From Sphingobium terrigena (lineage in GTDB: Bacteria; Pseudomonadota; Alphaproteobacteria; Sphingomonadales; Sphingomonadaceae): DNA of 64,000 nucleotides. Below, piece by piece: positions 25,565 through 34,262 of this stretch; the stretch's first letter is position 1, and the number at the start of each line of letters is the position of its first letter. The stretch is from positions 62,001-126,000 of the forward strand of contig NZ_QVRA01000004.1 of the NCBI RefSeq assembly GCF_003591655.1. The letters run 5' to 3'. The notes under the pieces were generated by a model that saw only the letters and a program-made list of their open reading frames with translations, had not been told where the DNA came from and ran no database searches. A program made the translations under genes and the position numbers.

Positions 25565-26868
25565 GCGTCCCCGGCCTCATGATCGCCGCCGCGGCTTCGG
25601 GGACCGGCAAGACCACGGTGATGCTGGGCCTGCTGCGTGCATTGGCGCAGGATGGGCTGGCGGTGCAGCCGTTCAAGAGCGGGCCGGACTATATCGACCC
25701 GGCGTTTCACCGCGCCGCCAGCGGCCGCGCCTCCTATAATCTTGACAGCTGGGCGATGACGCCCGGCCTGATCGACGCGATCACCGCCCGCGCGACCGGC
25801 GCGGACATCATCCTGACCGAAGGGTCGATGGGCCTCTATGACGGCGTCGCACGCGCCGGGGCCAGCGGCAATGGCGCAAGCGCCGACATGGCACGGCGCA
25901 TGGGCTGGCCGGTGATATTGGTGGTCGATGTCAGCGGCCAGGCGCAATCGGCGGCGGCCACCGCGTTGGGCTTTCGGCTGTATGATACTAGGCTGCCTTT
26001 TGCCGGTGTGATCCTGAACCGCGTCGCCAGCCCGCGCCATGAACGGCTGGCCCGGCGGGGCATGGAGCAGGCGGGGATCACCGTGTTTGGCGCGCTTCCC
26101 CGGCGCGGTGACCTGACCCTGCCGGAGCGGCATTTAGGACTGGTACAGGCGATCGAGCATCCCGATCTGGACCGGGCGATCACCGACTATGCCGCCTTCC
26201 TGCGCGCCCATTGCGATCTGGTCGCGATCGTCGCCGCGGCGCGCCATGGATCGTCAGGCATAGCCGGATCGCTGCCATCGCCCCCCGCGCAACGGATCGC
26301 CCTCGCACAGGATGCTGCTTTCTCCTTCACCTATCCCCATCTGCTCGAAGGCTGGCGGCGGGCTGGCGCGCAGATCATCCCCTTCTCGCCACTGGCCAAC
26401 GAAGCGCCAGCTACTGACGCGGATCTGGTCTGGCTGCCCGGCGGCTATCCCGAACTTCATGCCGGAAGGATCGCGGCGGCGGAGCATTTCCTCACCGGCC
26501 TGCGCACCCACGCTGCCACCCGTCCGGTCCATGGCGAGTGTGGCGGCTATATGGTGCTGGGCGACGCGCTGATCGACAAGGCGGGGGAAAGCCATCGCAT
26601 GGCCGGTCTGCTGTCCCTCGTCACCAGCCATGCCAGGCGGCAGATGCATCTGGGCTATCGTCATGCGCAGTTGCTCGCACCAATTGGCGCAATGACGGCA
26701 GGCACCAGCCTACGCGGCCATGAATTTCATTATTCCACCATCGTCGAACAGCGCGACGCTCCCCTCGCCTGCGTCACCGACGCCGATGGCGCGACCGTCG
26801 CCGAAACCGGGTCGCATCGCGGCACAGTGACCGGCACCTTCTTTCATATGATCGCACCCGACGCATGA
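25561..26868 (+). CDS. cobB: Hydrogenobyrinic acid a,c-diamide synthase CobB
   Basis: The 435-residue glutamine-dependent amidase has an N-terminal ATP-binding domain with a Walker motif [16 protein letters not shown] and [10 protein letters not shown]. The C-terminal glutaminase domain has its catalytic cysteine in [11 protein letters not shown] and ends with GHEFHYS. It amidates carboxylates a and c with glutamine before cobalt insertion. Confidence 0.95.
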   Translation: MSVPGLMIAAAASGTGKTTVMLGLLRALAQDGLAVQPFKSGPDYIDPAFHRAASGRASYNLDSWAMTPGLIDAITARATGADIILTEGSMGLYDGVARAGASGNGASADMARRMGWPVILVVDVSGQAQSAAATALGFRLYDTRLPFAGVILNRVASPRHERLARRGMEQAGITVFGALPRRGDLTLPERHLGLVQAIEHPDLDRAITDYAAFLRAHCDLVAIVAAARHGSSGIAGSLPSPPAQRIALAQDAAFSFTYPHLLEGWRRAGAQIIPFSPLANEAPATDADLVWLPGGYPELHAGRIAAAEHFLTGLRTHAATRPVHGECGGYMVLGDALIDKAGESHRMAGLLSLVTSHARRQMHLGYRHAQLLAPIGAMTAGTSLRGHEFHYSTIVEQRDAPLACVTDADGATVAETGSHRGTVTGTFFHMIAPDA

Positions 26869-27629
26869 TCGCCATCGACCTGATCGGCATCGGCACCGGC
26901 AACCCGGATCATCTGACGGCGGCAGCGGTCCGGGCGATGAACGATGCCGACCTGATCCTGCTGCCACGTAAGGGTGACGCCAAGTCTGACCTTATCGACC
27001 TGCGCCGCAACCTCTGCGCCGCGGTGCTGACGGCCAAGCCCAATGTGGTGGAGTTCGACCTGCCGGCCCGCGACGGACGCGATGATTATCTGGGCGCGGT
27101 AAGCGACTGGCACGACGCCATTGCGACCGCATGGCGAGACGCAATCGAAAAGCATCTGCCCAAAGGCGGACGGCTGGCGCTGCTCGTCTGGGGCGATCCC
27201 TCGCTCTACGACAGCAGCCTGCGCATCGCCGACCAGCTGCGCGTCGGCGGCATGGCGCTGATCCTGCGCGTCATACCGGGCATCACCAGCATTCAGGCGC
27301 TGACCGCCGCCCACGCTATCCCGCTCAACGCGCTGGCCGATCCGGTGCTGATCACCACCGGCCGCCAGTTGCGCGTGCACGGCTGGCCCGATGGCGTCGG
27401 CACGCTGGTCGTCATGCTCGACAGCGGATGCGCCTTCGACGCAATCGACCCCGTGGGCGTCCACATCTGGTGGGGTGCCTATCTCGGCATGGCGCAGGAG
27501 GCACTGGTCGCGGGGTCGCTGGCCGAAGCCGCACCCCGCATCGCCACGCTCCGCGCCGATCTGCGCGCCCGCCATGGTTGGATCATGGACATTTACCTGA
27601 TGCGAAAGGAGACGCCCGATGGACGCTGA
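26865..27629 (+). CDS. cobF: Precorrin-6A synthase (deacetylating) CobF
   Basis: The 254-residue tetrapyrrole methylase of the aerobic route methylates C-1 and removes acetate from precorrin-5. DLIGIGTGNPDHLTAAAVRA, ILLPRKGDAKSDL and LVWGDPSLYDSSLRI are typical of CobF. Its presence confirms the oxygen-dependent pathway, since the anaerobic route uses CbiD instead. It overlaps cobO by 11 bases. Confidence 0.95.
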   Translation: MIAIDLIGIGTGNPDHLTAAAVRAMNDADLILLPRKGDAKSDLIDLRRNLCAAVLTAKPNVVEFDLPARDGRDDYLGAVSDWHDAIATAWRDAIEKHLPKGGRLALLVWGDPSLYDSSLRIADQLRVGGMALILRVIPGITSIQALTAAHAIPLNALADPVLITTGRQLRVHGWPDGVGTLVVMLDSGCAFDAIDPVGVHIWWGAYLGMAQEALVAGSLAEAAPRIATLRADLRARHGWIMDIYLMRKETPDGR

Positions 27630-28227
27630 GACGATCGAAGCCCGGCACGCTGAAAAAATGCGCAAGAAACAGGCCGCGCAAACGAAGATCATGGCCAGCA
27701 AGACCCAGGAAAAAGGTCTGCTGATCGTCCACACCGGCAAGGGCAAGGGCAAGACCTGTGCGGCATTGGGCATGGTCGTTCGCGCGATCGGTCATGGCAT
27801 GAAGGTCGGCGTCGTCCAGTTCGTCAAGGGCGCGATGACCACCGGCGAGAAAGTCGTGTTCGACGCCTTCCCAACCCAAGTGGAATTCAAGCCGATGGGC
27901 GAAGGCTTCACCTGGGACACGCAGGACCGCAGCCGCGACATCGCCGTGGCCCGCAATGGATGGGACGAGGTTCGCCGGATGATCGCCGACCCATCCTATG
28001 ACATGGTGCTGGCGGACGAGTTGAACATCGTCCTGCGCTACGACTATCTGCCGCTGGACGAGATATTGCCGGTGCTGACCGGACGCAGCGCCATGAAGCA
28101 TGTCATCGTTACCGGTCGCAATGCGCCCGACGCACTGGTCGAGGCAGCTGATCTAGTCACCGACATGACGATGGTGAAACATCCCTTCCGGTCAGGCGTG
28201 AAAGCGCAAAAGGGGATCGAGTTCTGA
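27619..28227 (+). CDS. cobO: Cob(I)yrinic acid a,c-diamide adenosyltransferase CobO
   Basis: The 202-residue CobA/CobO/BtuR-type adenosyltransferase transfers the adenosyl group of ATP to Co(I). Its P-loop is HTGKGKGKTCAALG. VVQFVKGAMTTGE, GEGFTWDTQDRSRD and LADELNIVLRYDYL are the other conserved parts. The N-terminus is charged and lysine-rich, as is usual for CobO. Confidence 0.95.
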   Translation: MDAETIEARHAEKMRKKQAAQTKIMASKTQEKGLLIVHTGKGKGKTCAALGMVVRAIGHGMKVGVVQFVKGAMTTGEKVVFDAFPTQVEFKPMGEGFTWDTQDRSRDIAVARNGWDEVRRMIADPSYDMVLADELNIVLRYDYLPLDEILPVLTGRSAMKHVIVTGRNAPDALVEAADLVTDMTMVKHPFRSGVKAQKGIEF

Positions 28228-28274
28228 ACGCGGCCCCGCCCCGGTTCGACGCCGCCTTCGCCGCGCAGCTTGAC

Positions 28275-28871
28275 ATGCTGCTGCGCTGGCGGCGCGACGT
28301 GCGCCATTTCCGGCCCGATCCGGTCGCGCCAGCGGACATGGACGGGTTGCTGGCCGCGACGGCACTTGCGCCATCGGTGGGCAACGCCCAGCCATGGCGC
28401 TTCGTCCGTATCGCATCGTCCACACTAAGACAGGCTCTGGCAGATCATGTCGACACGGAAGTCGCCCGTGCGGCGGAACGTTATGTCGGCACGGATCGCG
28501 AAGCCCGCTATCGCGCGCTCAAACTGCACGCCGTTGCGCAAGCGCCCGAATTGATGGCCGTCTATTGCGACGAAGCACCCTGTGCAGGCCATGGCCTTGG
28601 CATCGCGACCATGCCCGAAATGCTGCGCTATTCGACGGTCATGGCCATCCACACGCTGTGGCTGGCGGCGCGCGCGCGCGGGATCGGCATGGGCTGGGTG
28701 TCGATCCTGGACCCTGTACAGGTCAATGTCATGCTCGACGTTCCCGCCCCCTGGTCGCTGATCGCGCTGCTGTGCATCGGTTACCCGTCAGACGACAGCG
28801 CCACCCCCGAACTGGAACAGCGCGACTGGCAGGCGCGCGAGCCCTGGCGCGACCGGATCGTCACGCGATAA
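28275..28871 (+). CDS. bluB: 5,6-dimethylbenzimidazole synthase BluB
   Basis: BluB is the flavin-destructase that turns reduced FMN and oxygen into the lower ligand DMB. The 198-residue nitroreductase-fold protein shows RRDVRHFRPDPV, LAPSVGNAQPWRFVRI and GMGWVSILDPVQVN. The first ATG is at 28275, but the frame is open upstream and reads FDAAFAAQLDMLLRWRRDVR, resembling other BluB N-termini. A CTG at 28224 with AGGGG nine bases upstream could be the true start, adding 17 residues. No ATG, GTG or TTG lies in that stretch. Confidence 0.92.
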   Translation: MLLRWRRDVRHFRPDPVAPADMDGLLAATALAPSVGNAQPWRFVRIASSTLRQALADHVDTEVARAAERYVGTDREARYRALKLHAVAQAPELMAVYCDEAPCAGHGLGIATMPEMLRYSTVMAIHTLWLAARARGIGMGWVSILDPVQVNVMLDVPAPWSLIALLCIGYPSDDSATPELEQRDWQAREPWRDRIVTR

Positions 28872-28902
28872 CCCCCTCCCCGTTGAAAGGACAAGCTTGC
28901 CC

Positions 28903-29310
28903 ATGCTGAAACCCGTGGATGACGGCCCCGCCATCGTGGCGTGCAACACTTGCCGCCATAGCAAGGACGCGCGTGAGAATGGCGATGGCCAGCGCGGTGG
29001 CGCGCAACTGGTCGAACAGTTGCGGCAAGTGCAGGCCAGCCACCCGCGCTATGCCGGCATCGCGGTGCAGGAAATGGCCTGCCTGTTCGCCTGCGCAGAC
29101 TTTTGCACCGTTCATCTGCGCGCGCCGGGTCGGGTCGGCTATGTGCTGGGCCGCTTCGATCCCGACGAACAGGCGGCAACCGCGATCCTTGACTATGCCG
29201 TCCATTATGCCGCCAGCGAGCATGGCCGGGTGCCCTTCGGCCAATGGCCACAGGGCGTGAAGGGCCATTTCATCACCCGCACCCCGCCGCCGGGCTTCGT
29301 CGCCGAATGA
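28903..29310 (+). CDS. DUF1636 family, cysteine-rich putative metal-binding protein
   Basis: The 135-residue protein belongs to the DUF1636 family, often found in cobalamin clusters but without a defined function. Five cysteines are arranged as C14-x2-C17 (ACNTCRHS) and C60-x3-C64-x3-C68 (MACLFACADFCTV). This resembles thioredoxin-like [2Fe-2S] ferredoxins. Its ATG is at 28903 with AAAGGA upstream; a TTG at 28897 is an alternative. It lies between bluB and cobT, overlapping cobT by ATGA, so it should act in late cobalamin synthesis. Electron transfer or cobalt handling are guesses. Confidence 0.8.
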   Translation: MLKPVDDGPAIVACNTCRHSKDARENGDGQRGGAQLVEQLRQVQASHPRYAGIAVQEMACLFACADFCTVHLRAPGRVGYVLGRFDPDEQAATAILDYAVHYAASEHGRVPFGQWPQGVKGHFITRTPPPGFVAE

Positions 29311-30323
29311 GGTATTTTGCTTCCCCCGGCGCCTTCGACATGGCTCTGCGCACATTGCCGGAAGCGCAGCCAGCCAGCATCGCCGCCGCTGCCGAGCGAC
29401 AGGCGCACCTCACCAAGCCCGCCGGATCGCTGGGTCGGCTTGAGGAAATCGCTTTGTTCTTCGCCGGATGGCAGGGGACGCCGCGCCCGTTGATCGACCA
29501 TGCCCGCGCAGTTATCTTTGCGGGCAATCATGGCGTCACCGTCCATGGCGTCAGCGCCTTCCCTGCCAGCGTCACCGCCGCGATGGTCGATAATTTCCGC
29601 AACGGCGGCGGCGCGATCAACGCGCTGGCGCAGGCGGCGGGGATGGACGTGGACATCGTAGCGCTGGACCTCGACCGCCCAACGGCGGATTTCACCGTGG
29701 ATGCCGCGATGGATGAGGCGGATTGTCTCGCGGCGTTGCAGGCAGGCGCGGCGGCGGTCGATACGGGGCTGCATCTGCTGATCGTGGGCGAAATGGGGAT
29801 CGGTAATTCGACCGCAGCGTCAGCTTTGTGCGCCCGCAGTTTAGGCGGCAGCGCGGCGGATTGGGTCGGGCCGGGAACAGGCATGGATCAGGCGGGGATT
29901 GACCGCAAGATCGCGGTTGTGAACCGTGCTCTTACGCATCACACAGATGCCGCGCATACCCCGTTCGAGACATTGCGGCGATTGGGTGGACGCGAAATCG
30001 CGGCGATAGCAGGTGCAGTGGTGCAGGCGCGGCACCTCAGCATTCCGGTCGTGCTCGACGGCTTCATCTCCTGCGCGGCGGTCGCCCCGCTGGCAGCCAG
30101 CTTTCCCGCCATCACTGATCATCTGATCGCCGGGCATATGTCCGCCGAACCGGGCCATCGCCGCCTGCTGGAGCGACTGGGCCTGCCCCCGCTCCTCTCG
30201 CTCGACATGCGGCTGGGCGAAGGCAGCGGCGCGGCGCTGGCGGTCGGGATCATCCGGGGTGCGCTGGCGGCGCATAACGGCATGGCGACCTTTGCCGAAG
30301 CGGGCGTGGCAGGCCGGGAATGA
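29307..30323 (+). CDS. cobT: Nicotinate-nucleotide-dimethylbenzimidazole phosphoribosyltransferase
   Basis: The 338-residue enzyme (CobT in Salmonella naming, CobU in P. denitrificans) makes alpha-ribazole phosphate from DMB and nicotinate mononucleotide. It shows TKPAGSLGRLEEIA, FAGNHGVTVHGVSAFP and EMGIGNSTAASAL, and the catalytic glutamate lies in RLGEGSGAALA near the C-terminus. The ATG at 29307 overlaps the preceding stop. Order after bluB fits its use of the DMB product. Confidence 0.95.
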   Translation: MRYFASPGAFDMALRTLPEAQPASIAAAAERQAHLTKPAGSLGRLEEIALFFAGWQGTPRPLIDHARAVIFAGNHGVTVHGVSAFPASVTAAMVDNFRNGGGAINALAQAAGMDVDIVALDLDRPTADFTVDAAMDEADCLAALQAGAAAVDTGLHLLIVGEMGIGNSTAASALCARSLGGSAADWVGPGTGMDQAGIDRKIAVVNRALTHHTDAAHTPFETLRRLGGREIAAIAGAVVQARHLSIPVVLDGFISCAAVAPLAASFPAITDHLIAGHMSAEPGHRRLLERLGLPPLLSLDMRLGEGSGAALAVGIIRGALAAHNGMATFAEAGVAGRE

Positions 30324-30889
30324 GCAGCTTTACCCTGCATCTGCTGCGCCACGGTGAACCGGAAGGCGCGGGGCGGTTGCTTGGCCGTAGTGATGCGAGA
30401 CCAACATCGGCAGGCATCGCCGCCTGTGTCGAGCGAGCGTGTGGGCTGGCCGTACATGGGCTTATATCCTCCGACCTCCAACGCGCCAGCAAGGCGGCAA
30501 GGGCAATTGGCGGATCGCTTGGCCTGCCAGTGACGATCGATCCGCGCTGGCGCGAAATGGATTTTGGCGCATGGGACGGTCTGGCCACCACCCAGATTGA
30601 CAACGCTGCGCTCGGACGCTTCTGGACCAACCCGGATGCCAACCCGCCACCAGATGGCGAAACCTGGTCTACACTGGTCAAGCGCGTAACCGCTGCGATC
30701 GATGCGCTGCCGTCCCGGCCTACGCTGGCCGTTACCCATGGCGGTGCCATGCGGGCTGCGCTGGCGGCACTTTGCGGGTTTGATCATCGGCAGGTCTGGG
30801 CCTTCGACCTGCCCTATGCCGCGCTGCTATCGCTCAAGCTGTGGCGGGGCGACGCGCCCTCCGCGCAGATTATCGGGCTGCGGTCATGA
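30320..30889 (+). CDS. Histidine phosphatase, probable alpha-ribazole phosphatase
   Basis: The 189-residue histidine (phosphoglycerate-mutase-like) phosphatase starts with LHLLRHGEPEG, where the RHG histidine is phosphorylated. It later has the second catalytic histidine in LAVTHGGAMRA and the DFGAWDG segment typical of CobC-type enzymes. It lies between cobT and cobS, so dephosphorylation of alpha-ribazole 5'-phosphate is the likely role. The broad family makes the exact substrate an inference. Confidence 0.85.
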   Translation: MSSFTLHLLRHGEPEGAGRLLGRSDARPTSAGIAACVERACGLAVHGLISSDLQRASKAARAIGGSLGLPVTIDPRWREMDFGAWDGLATTQIDNAALGRFWTNPDANPPPDGETWSTLVKRVTAAIDALPSRPTLAVTHGGAMRAALAALCGFDHRQVWAFDLPYAALLSLKLWRGDAPSAQIIGLRS

Positions 30890-31590
30890 AAGGCCTGATC
30901 ATCGCTGCGCAGTTTCTGACCCGTCTCCCCTTCCCCTCCATTGCGGTGGATGACGACGCCTTTGCCCGGTCGATGCGCTGGTTTCCTGCGGTTGGCCTGC
31001 TGATCGGCCTGTTCCTGACGGGTGGCGCACAGCTCCTGCGTGGCGATGCCTGGATCGCGGCGCTAGCGGTGCTGCTGCTCTGGATCGGCATCACCGGCGC
31101 GCTCCATATCGACGGCCTTGCCGATCTCGCCGATGCAGTCGGCGCGGGCCACAAAGACCCAGCGCGCTTCCGGGCCGTCATGGCTGATCCGCATGTCGGC
31201 AGTTTCGGTGTCGTCGCAATCATGCTGCTGTTGCTCGCCAAGCTGGTCCTGCTCCGCGCGCTGATCGAGCAGGATAACAATCTGCCATTGCTGCTGATCC
31301 CCTTTGCCGCGCGGATCGGCCCACTAATATGGGCAAGATGGCTCCCCCCGCTCCATGCCGGCCTGGGCGCACGCTTTGCCGATGCGGTCGGCTGGCCTCA
31401 TATTGCGTTTTGGTTCGGCCTGCTGATCGCGAGCACCTGGCTAGTCCCCGCCATGCTGGCCGCGCCATTGCTGATTGCCCTCTGGGCGCTCTGGCTCAAA
31501 CGCCGGGTCGGCGGCGTGTCAGGCGATTGCCATGGCGCGGGGATCGAACTGGTCGAGGTGGGCCTGTTCGCGATCGTCGTGACAGGTTAG
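30886..31590 (+). CDS. cobS: Adenosylcobinamide-GDP ribazoletransferase (cobalamin synthase)
   Basis: The 234-residue inner-membrane enzyme (CobS/CobV) joins adenosylcobinamide-GDP and alpha-ribazole. It has FLTRLPFPS at the N-terminus, the active-site ALHIDGLADLADA, multiple hydrophobic helices and a GVSGDCHGAGIELVE segment close to the C-terminus. The ATG at 30886 overlaps the previous stop. It ends in a four-base overlap with the convergent cobD, closing the long plus-strand cob run. Confidence 0.94.
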   Translation: MKGLIIAAQFLTRLPFPSIAVDDDAFARSMRWFPAVGLLIGLFLTGGAQLLRGDAWIAALAVLLLWIGITGALHIDGLADLADAVGAGHKDPARFRAVMADPHVGSFGVVAIMLLLLAKLVLLRALIEQDNNLPLLLIPFAARIGPLIWARWLPPLHAGLGARFADAVGWPHIAFWFGLLIASTWLVPAMLAAPLLIALWALWLKRRVGGVSGDCHGAGIELVEVGLFAIVVTG

Positions 31591-32522
31591 AACCACATCA
31601 CGACCGCAGCGATCCCCCACAGGAGCAGGCACGCACGGCGATAGAAACGCAAAGCCAGGCGAATATCATCCGGTCCCGCATCTGCGCGTCCCGCCCCGAT
31701 CCAAGGCTTGTCATGGACCACGCCATCATAGGCGATCGGCCCCGCCAACTGCAGTTCCAATGCCCCTGCCATCGCCGCTTCGGTCCAGCCAGCATTAGGC
31801 GATGCGTGCCGACCATGGTCGCGCACCATCGTTCGCCAGCCGCCCATCCCTGCAACGCACAACACCAGCCCACCCAGCCGCGCCGGGATCAGATTGGCCA
31901 CATCATCAATCTGCGCCGCCGCCCAGCCGAACGCGCGCCAGCGGTCCTCAAGATGGCCAATCAGGCTGTCGGCAGTATTGATCGCCTTGTAGCACCAGAC
32001 ACCCGGCAATCCACCGACGACCAGCCAGAACAAAGGGGCGGCAACCCCGTCGCAAAAGCTCTCCGCCAGACTTTCGATCGCCGCGCGCGCCACCCCGCTC
32101 TCGTCCAGCGCTGCCGTATCGCGCCCCACGATCATCCCGACGGCACGCCGCGCGCCGCCCAAATCGCCACGCTCCAGCGCCTGTGCAACCGGCAGCACAT
32201 GATCATGCAGACTGCGTTGGGCCAGCGCGGGCCAGGCCAGCAGCGCAACGCCGATCCATCCCAACCCGCCAGGCATCATCGTCAACCCCGCCTGCGCCAG
32301 CCGGCACAGCCCGCCGGTCAGCACCAGCAACAGCGCCATGGTGACGACACCCAGCACGCGACGCCGCGCAAAGGACCAATGCGGCCGATTGCCCCAAGTC
32401 TCACCCCGATCAATCAAGGCTGCGAATAGCCCGACCGGATGGCCAATCCGCCGATAGAGCGCGCCGGGCCAGCCAATCGCCGCATCCAGCACCAATGCCG
32501 CCAGCGCAACCGGATCAGCCAT
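31587..32522 (-). CDS. cobD: Adenosylcobinamide-phosphate synthase CobD (CbiB)
   Basis: The 311-residue membrane protein attaches the aminopropanol arm to adenosylcobyric acid. AESFCDGVAAPLFWLVVGG, YKAINTADSLIGH and PARLGGLVL are family signatures. The ATG at 32522 overlaps the end of the upstream aminotransferase-like gene. Its substrate, cobyric acid, is normally made by CobQ, which is not in this window. Confidence 0.93.
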   Translation of the reverse strand: MADPVALAALVLDAAIGWPGALYRRIGHPVGLFAALIDRGETWGNRPHWSFARRRVLGVVTMALLLVLTGGLCRLAQAGLTMMPGGLGWIGVALLAWPALAQRSLHDHVLPVAQALERGDLGGARRAVGMIVGRDTAALDESGVARAAIESLAESFCDGVAAPLFWLVVGGLPGVWCYKAINTADSLIGHLEDRWRAFGWAAAQIDDVANLIPARLGGLVLCVAGMGGWRTMVRDHGRHASPNAGWTEAAMAGALELQLAGPIAYDGVVHDKPWIGAGRADAGPDDIRLALRFYRRACLLLWGIAAVVMWF

Positions 32523-33504
32523 CGGCCAAGGCCCGGTCGAGCCGGTCCAGTTCGTCCGCACGGGCCGGAACCCCCAGCCGCAACCAGCACGGCGCATAGT
32601 CGAATGGCCGAGTCAGGATGCCGCGTCGCGCCAGCCGATCGAACAGCCGCGCGGCATTGCATTCCACCAGCCTGAACAGCGGCGACTGCCCCGTCGCCCT
32701 CAGCCCATGCCGCACCAGCATGGCGTCCAGCGCAGCGACTCGTTCGCTCAATCGCTGCCGGGTGGCCGCGATCCATCGCGCGTCACCATAGGCCGCCGTG
32801 CCGATCGCGATGGCCGCGGCGGACAGGGGCCAACTCCCCAGCATCGCCCGCCATCGTTCAATCAGCGCTTGCGGGCCAACCGCAAAGCCCAAACGGACCC
32901 CCGCCAATCCGAAAAACTTGCCGAAGGACCGCAGCACGACCACCGGCGCATCTCCATCCAGCGCGGGCAACAGGCTCCCCCGCTCATGCGCGTCGATGAA
33001 GGCCTCATCGACCACCAGCCAACCACCCTTTGCCGCGAGCTTATGGGCGATGGCTACCAGTTCCGCCACCGTCATCAGCCGCCCGTCCGGGTTGGCCGGA
33101 TTGGCCAGCAGGATCGTCCCGCCCTGCCCGGCCTCCTGCGCAAGCGCGCCATAATCAATCGCCCGGCTATCGGCAAAAATCTCGCCATGGGTGCGATATC
33201 CCGGCGCGACATGACGGAACGGCGCGGGCAATCCCAGCATCGACAGGCCGCGCAGCCCCAATTCGGTGCCAGGCAGCGCCAGCACGCCATGACCCTGCAC
33301 ACCGAAATGCACAGCCGCGACCTGTTCCAGCAAGGCCAGATCGGTCTCATCCGGCAGGCGTCGCCAATCGATGCGCAGGCGATCAATGCCATCCCAAGGA
33401 TCAGGGTTAATCCCGGTCGACAGGTCCAGCCACGATCCGCTCACCTGCGGAAAAGCCGCCATGGCCTGCGAAAGGCGACCGCCATGATGAGTCCAGTCTG
33501 GCAA
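32515..33504 (-). CDS. cobC: Threonine-phosphate decarboxylase-type aminotransferase (CobC/CobD)
   Basis: The 329-residue PLP enzyme is CobC in P. denitrificans naming (CobD in Salmonella). It decarboxylates L-threonine O-3-phosphate to give the aminopropanol phosphate linker. The lead segment is LDLSTGINPDPWDG, the aminotransferase aspartate is in LVVDEAFIDAH, and the PLP lysine is in SFGKFFGLAGVRLGF. The start is a TTG at 33504 with weak GGAA upstream, and no better start is visible. It overlaps cobD by eight bases and is divergent from cobP. Confidence 0.92.
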   Translation of the reverse strand: MPDWTHHGGRLSQAMAAFPQVSGSWLDLSTGINPDPWDGIDRLRIDWRRLPDETDLALLEQVAAVHFGVQGHGVLALPGTELGLRGLSMLGLPAPFRHVAPGYRTHGEIFADSRAIDYGALAQEAGQGGTILLANPANPDGRLMTVAELVAIAHKLAAKGGWLVVDEAFIDAHERGSLLPALDGDAPVVVLRSFGKFFGLAGVRLGFAVGPQALIERWRAMLGSWPLSAAAIAIGTAAYGDARWIAATRQRLSERVAALDAMLVRHGLRATGQSPLFRLVECNAARLFDRLARRGILTRPFDYAPCWLRLGVPARADELDRLDRALADG

Positions 33505-33590
33505 AACAGGCGTTCCGTTCTTGTCTATCCGATGATGCCGTTCGCCAATAAGTTGCTAAAGGACAATCGAAAAAACGCCGGAAATGAACG

Positions 33591-34115
33591 ATGAATGAGA
33601 AGCCGTTTGACAAATCCCTGCTGGTCCTGGGCGGCGCGCGGTCAGGCAAAAGCCGTTTTGCCCAGGCGCAGGCGGAAAGTCGGTCCGGCAATCTGGTCTA
33701 TATCGCTACAGCGCAGGCGCTGGACGATGAAATGACCCAGCGTATCGCCCGGCACCAGGATGACCGCGGCGCGCGCTGGCGCACGGTCGATGCTCCGCTC
33801 GATCTGGCCGCTGCAATCGCCGCCGAAAGCCGGGCGGACCGGGTGCTGCTGATCGACTGCCTGACCTTATGGGCCTCCAATCTGCTCTTTGCAGAACGTG
33901 ATCTCGCACCGGCAATCGAAACAGTGACCAACGCCATCACCCTCGCTGCCGGCCCGCTGATCTTCGTCTCCAATGAAGTGGGCTTGGGCATCGTTCCCGA
34001 CAATGCCATGGCCCGGCGTTTCCGCGATATGGCGGGTGAGATTAATCAGGCGGTGGCCGCCGCCGTCGATCAGGCCGTCTTCATCGCCGCCGGTTTACCG
34101 CTCCGGCTGAAATAA
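33591..34115 (+). CDS. cobP: Adenosylcobinamide kinase / adenosylcobinamide-phosphate guanylyltransferase
   Basis: The 174-residue bifunctional enzyme (CobP/CobU) activates adenosylcobinamide by phosphorylation and GMP transfer. The P-loop is VLGGARSGKSRFAQ and the guanylylated histidine is in ARHQDDRGARW. LLIDCLTLWASNLLF and NEVGLGIVPDNAMARRFRD follow. It is divergent from the cobC-cobD pair, with 86 bases between. The gene order makes it a third transcription unit of the cobalamin locus. Confidence 0.95.
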   Translation: MNEKPFDKSLLVLGGARSGKSRFAQAQAESRSGNLVYIATAQALDDEMTQRIARHQDDRGARWRTVDAPLDLAAAIAAESRADRVLLIDCLTLWASNLLFAERDLAPAIETVTNAITLAAGPLIFVSNEVGLGIVPDNAMARRFRDMAGEINQAVAAAVDQAVFIAAGLPLRLK

Positions 34116-34159
34116 CATCCACATATTTATACGCATATTATCGGCGTAACGTGACAGCG

Positions 34160-34201
34160 ATATGCCATTTACCCTTCTATTCGTCCTATTAACAGGCATA
34201 T
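34160..34201. promoter_or_regulatory. Inverted repeat upstream of the second aldehyde dehydrogenase operon
   Basis: ATATGCC (34160-34166) and GGCATAT (34195-34201) form a 7-base inverted repeat, 28 bases apart, about 60 bases upstream of the aldehyde dehydrogenase start. The 147-base region is AT-rich compared with its surroundings. It could be an operator, or a chance repeat. Confidence 0.25.
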
Positions 34202-34262
34202 ATTATGATATCTTCCGCTCCACAGACGCCAAATCCGATGGATGGCGCAACAGGAGGGATGA

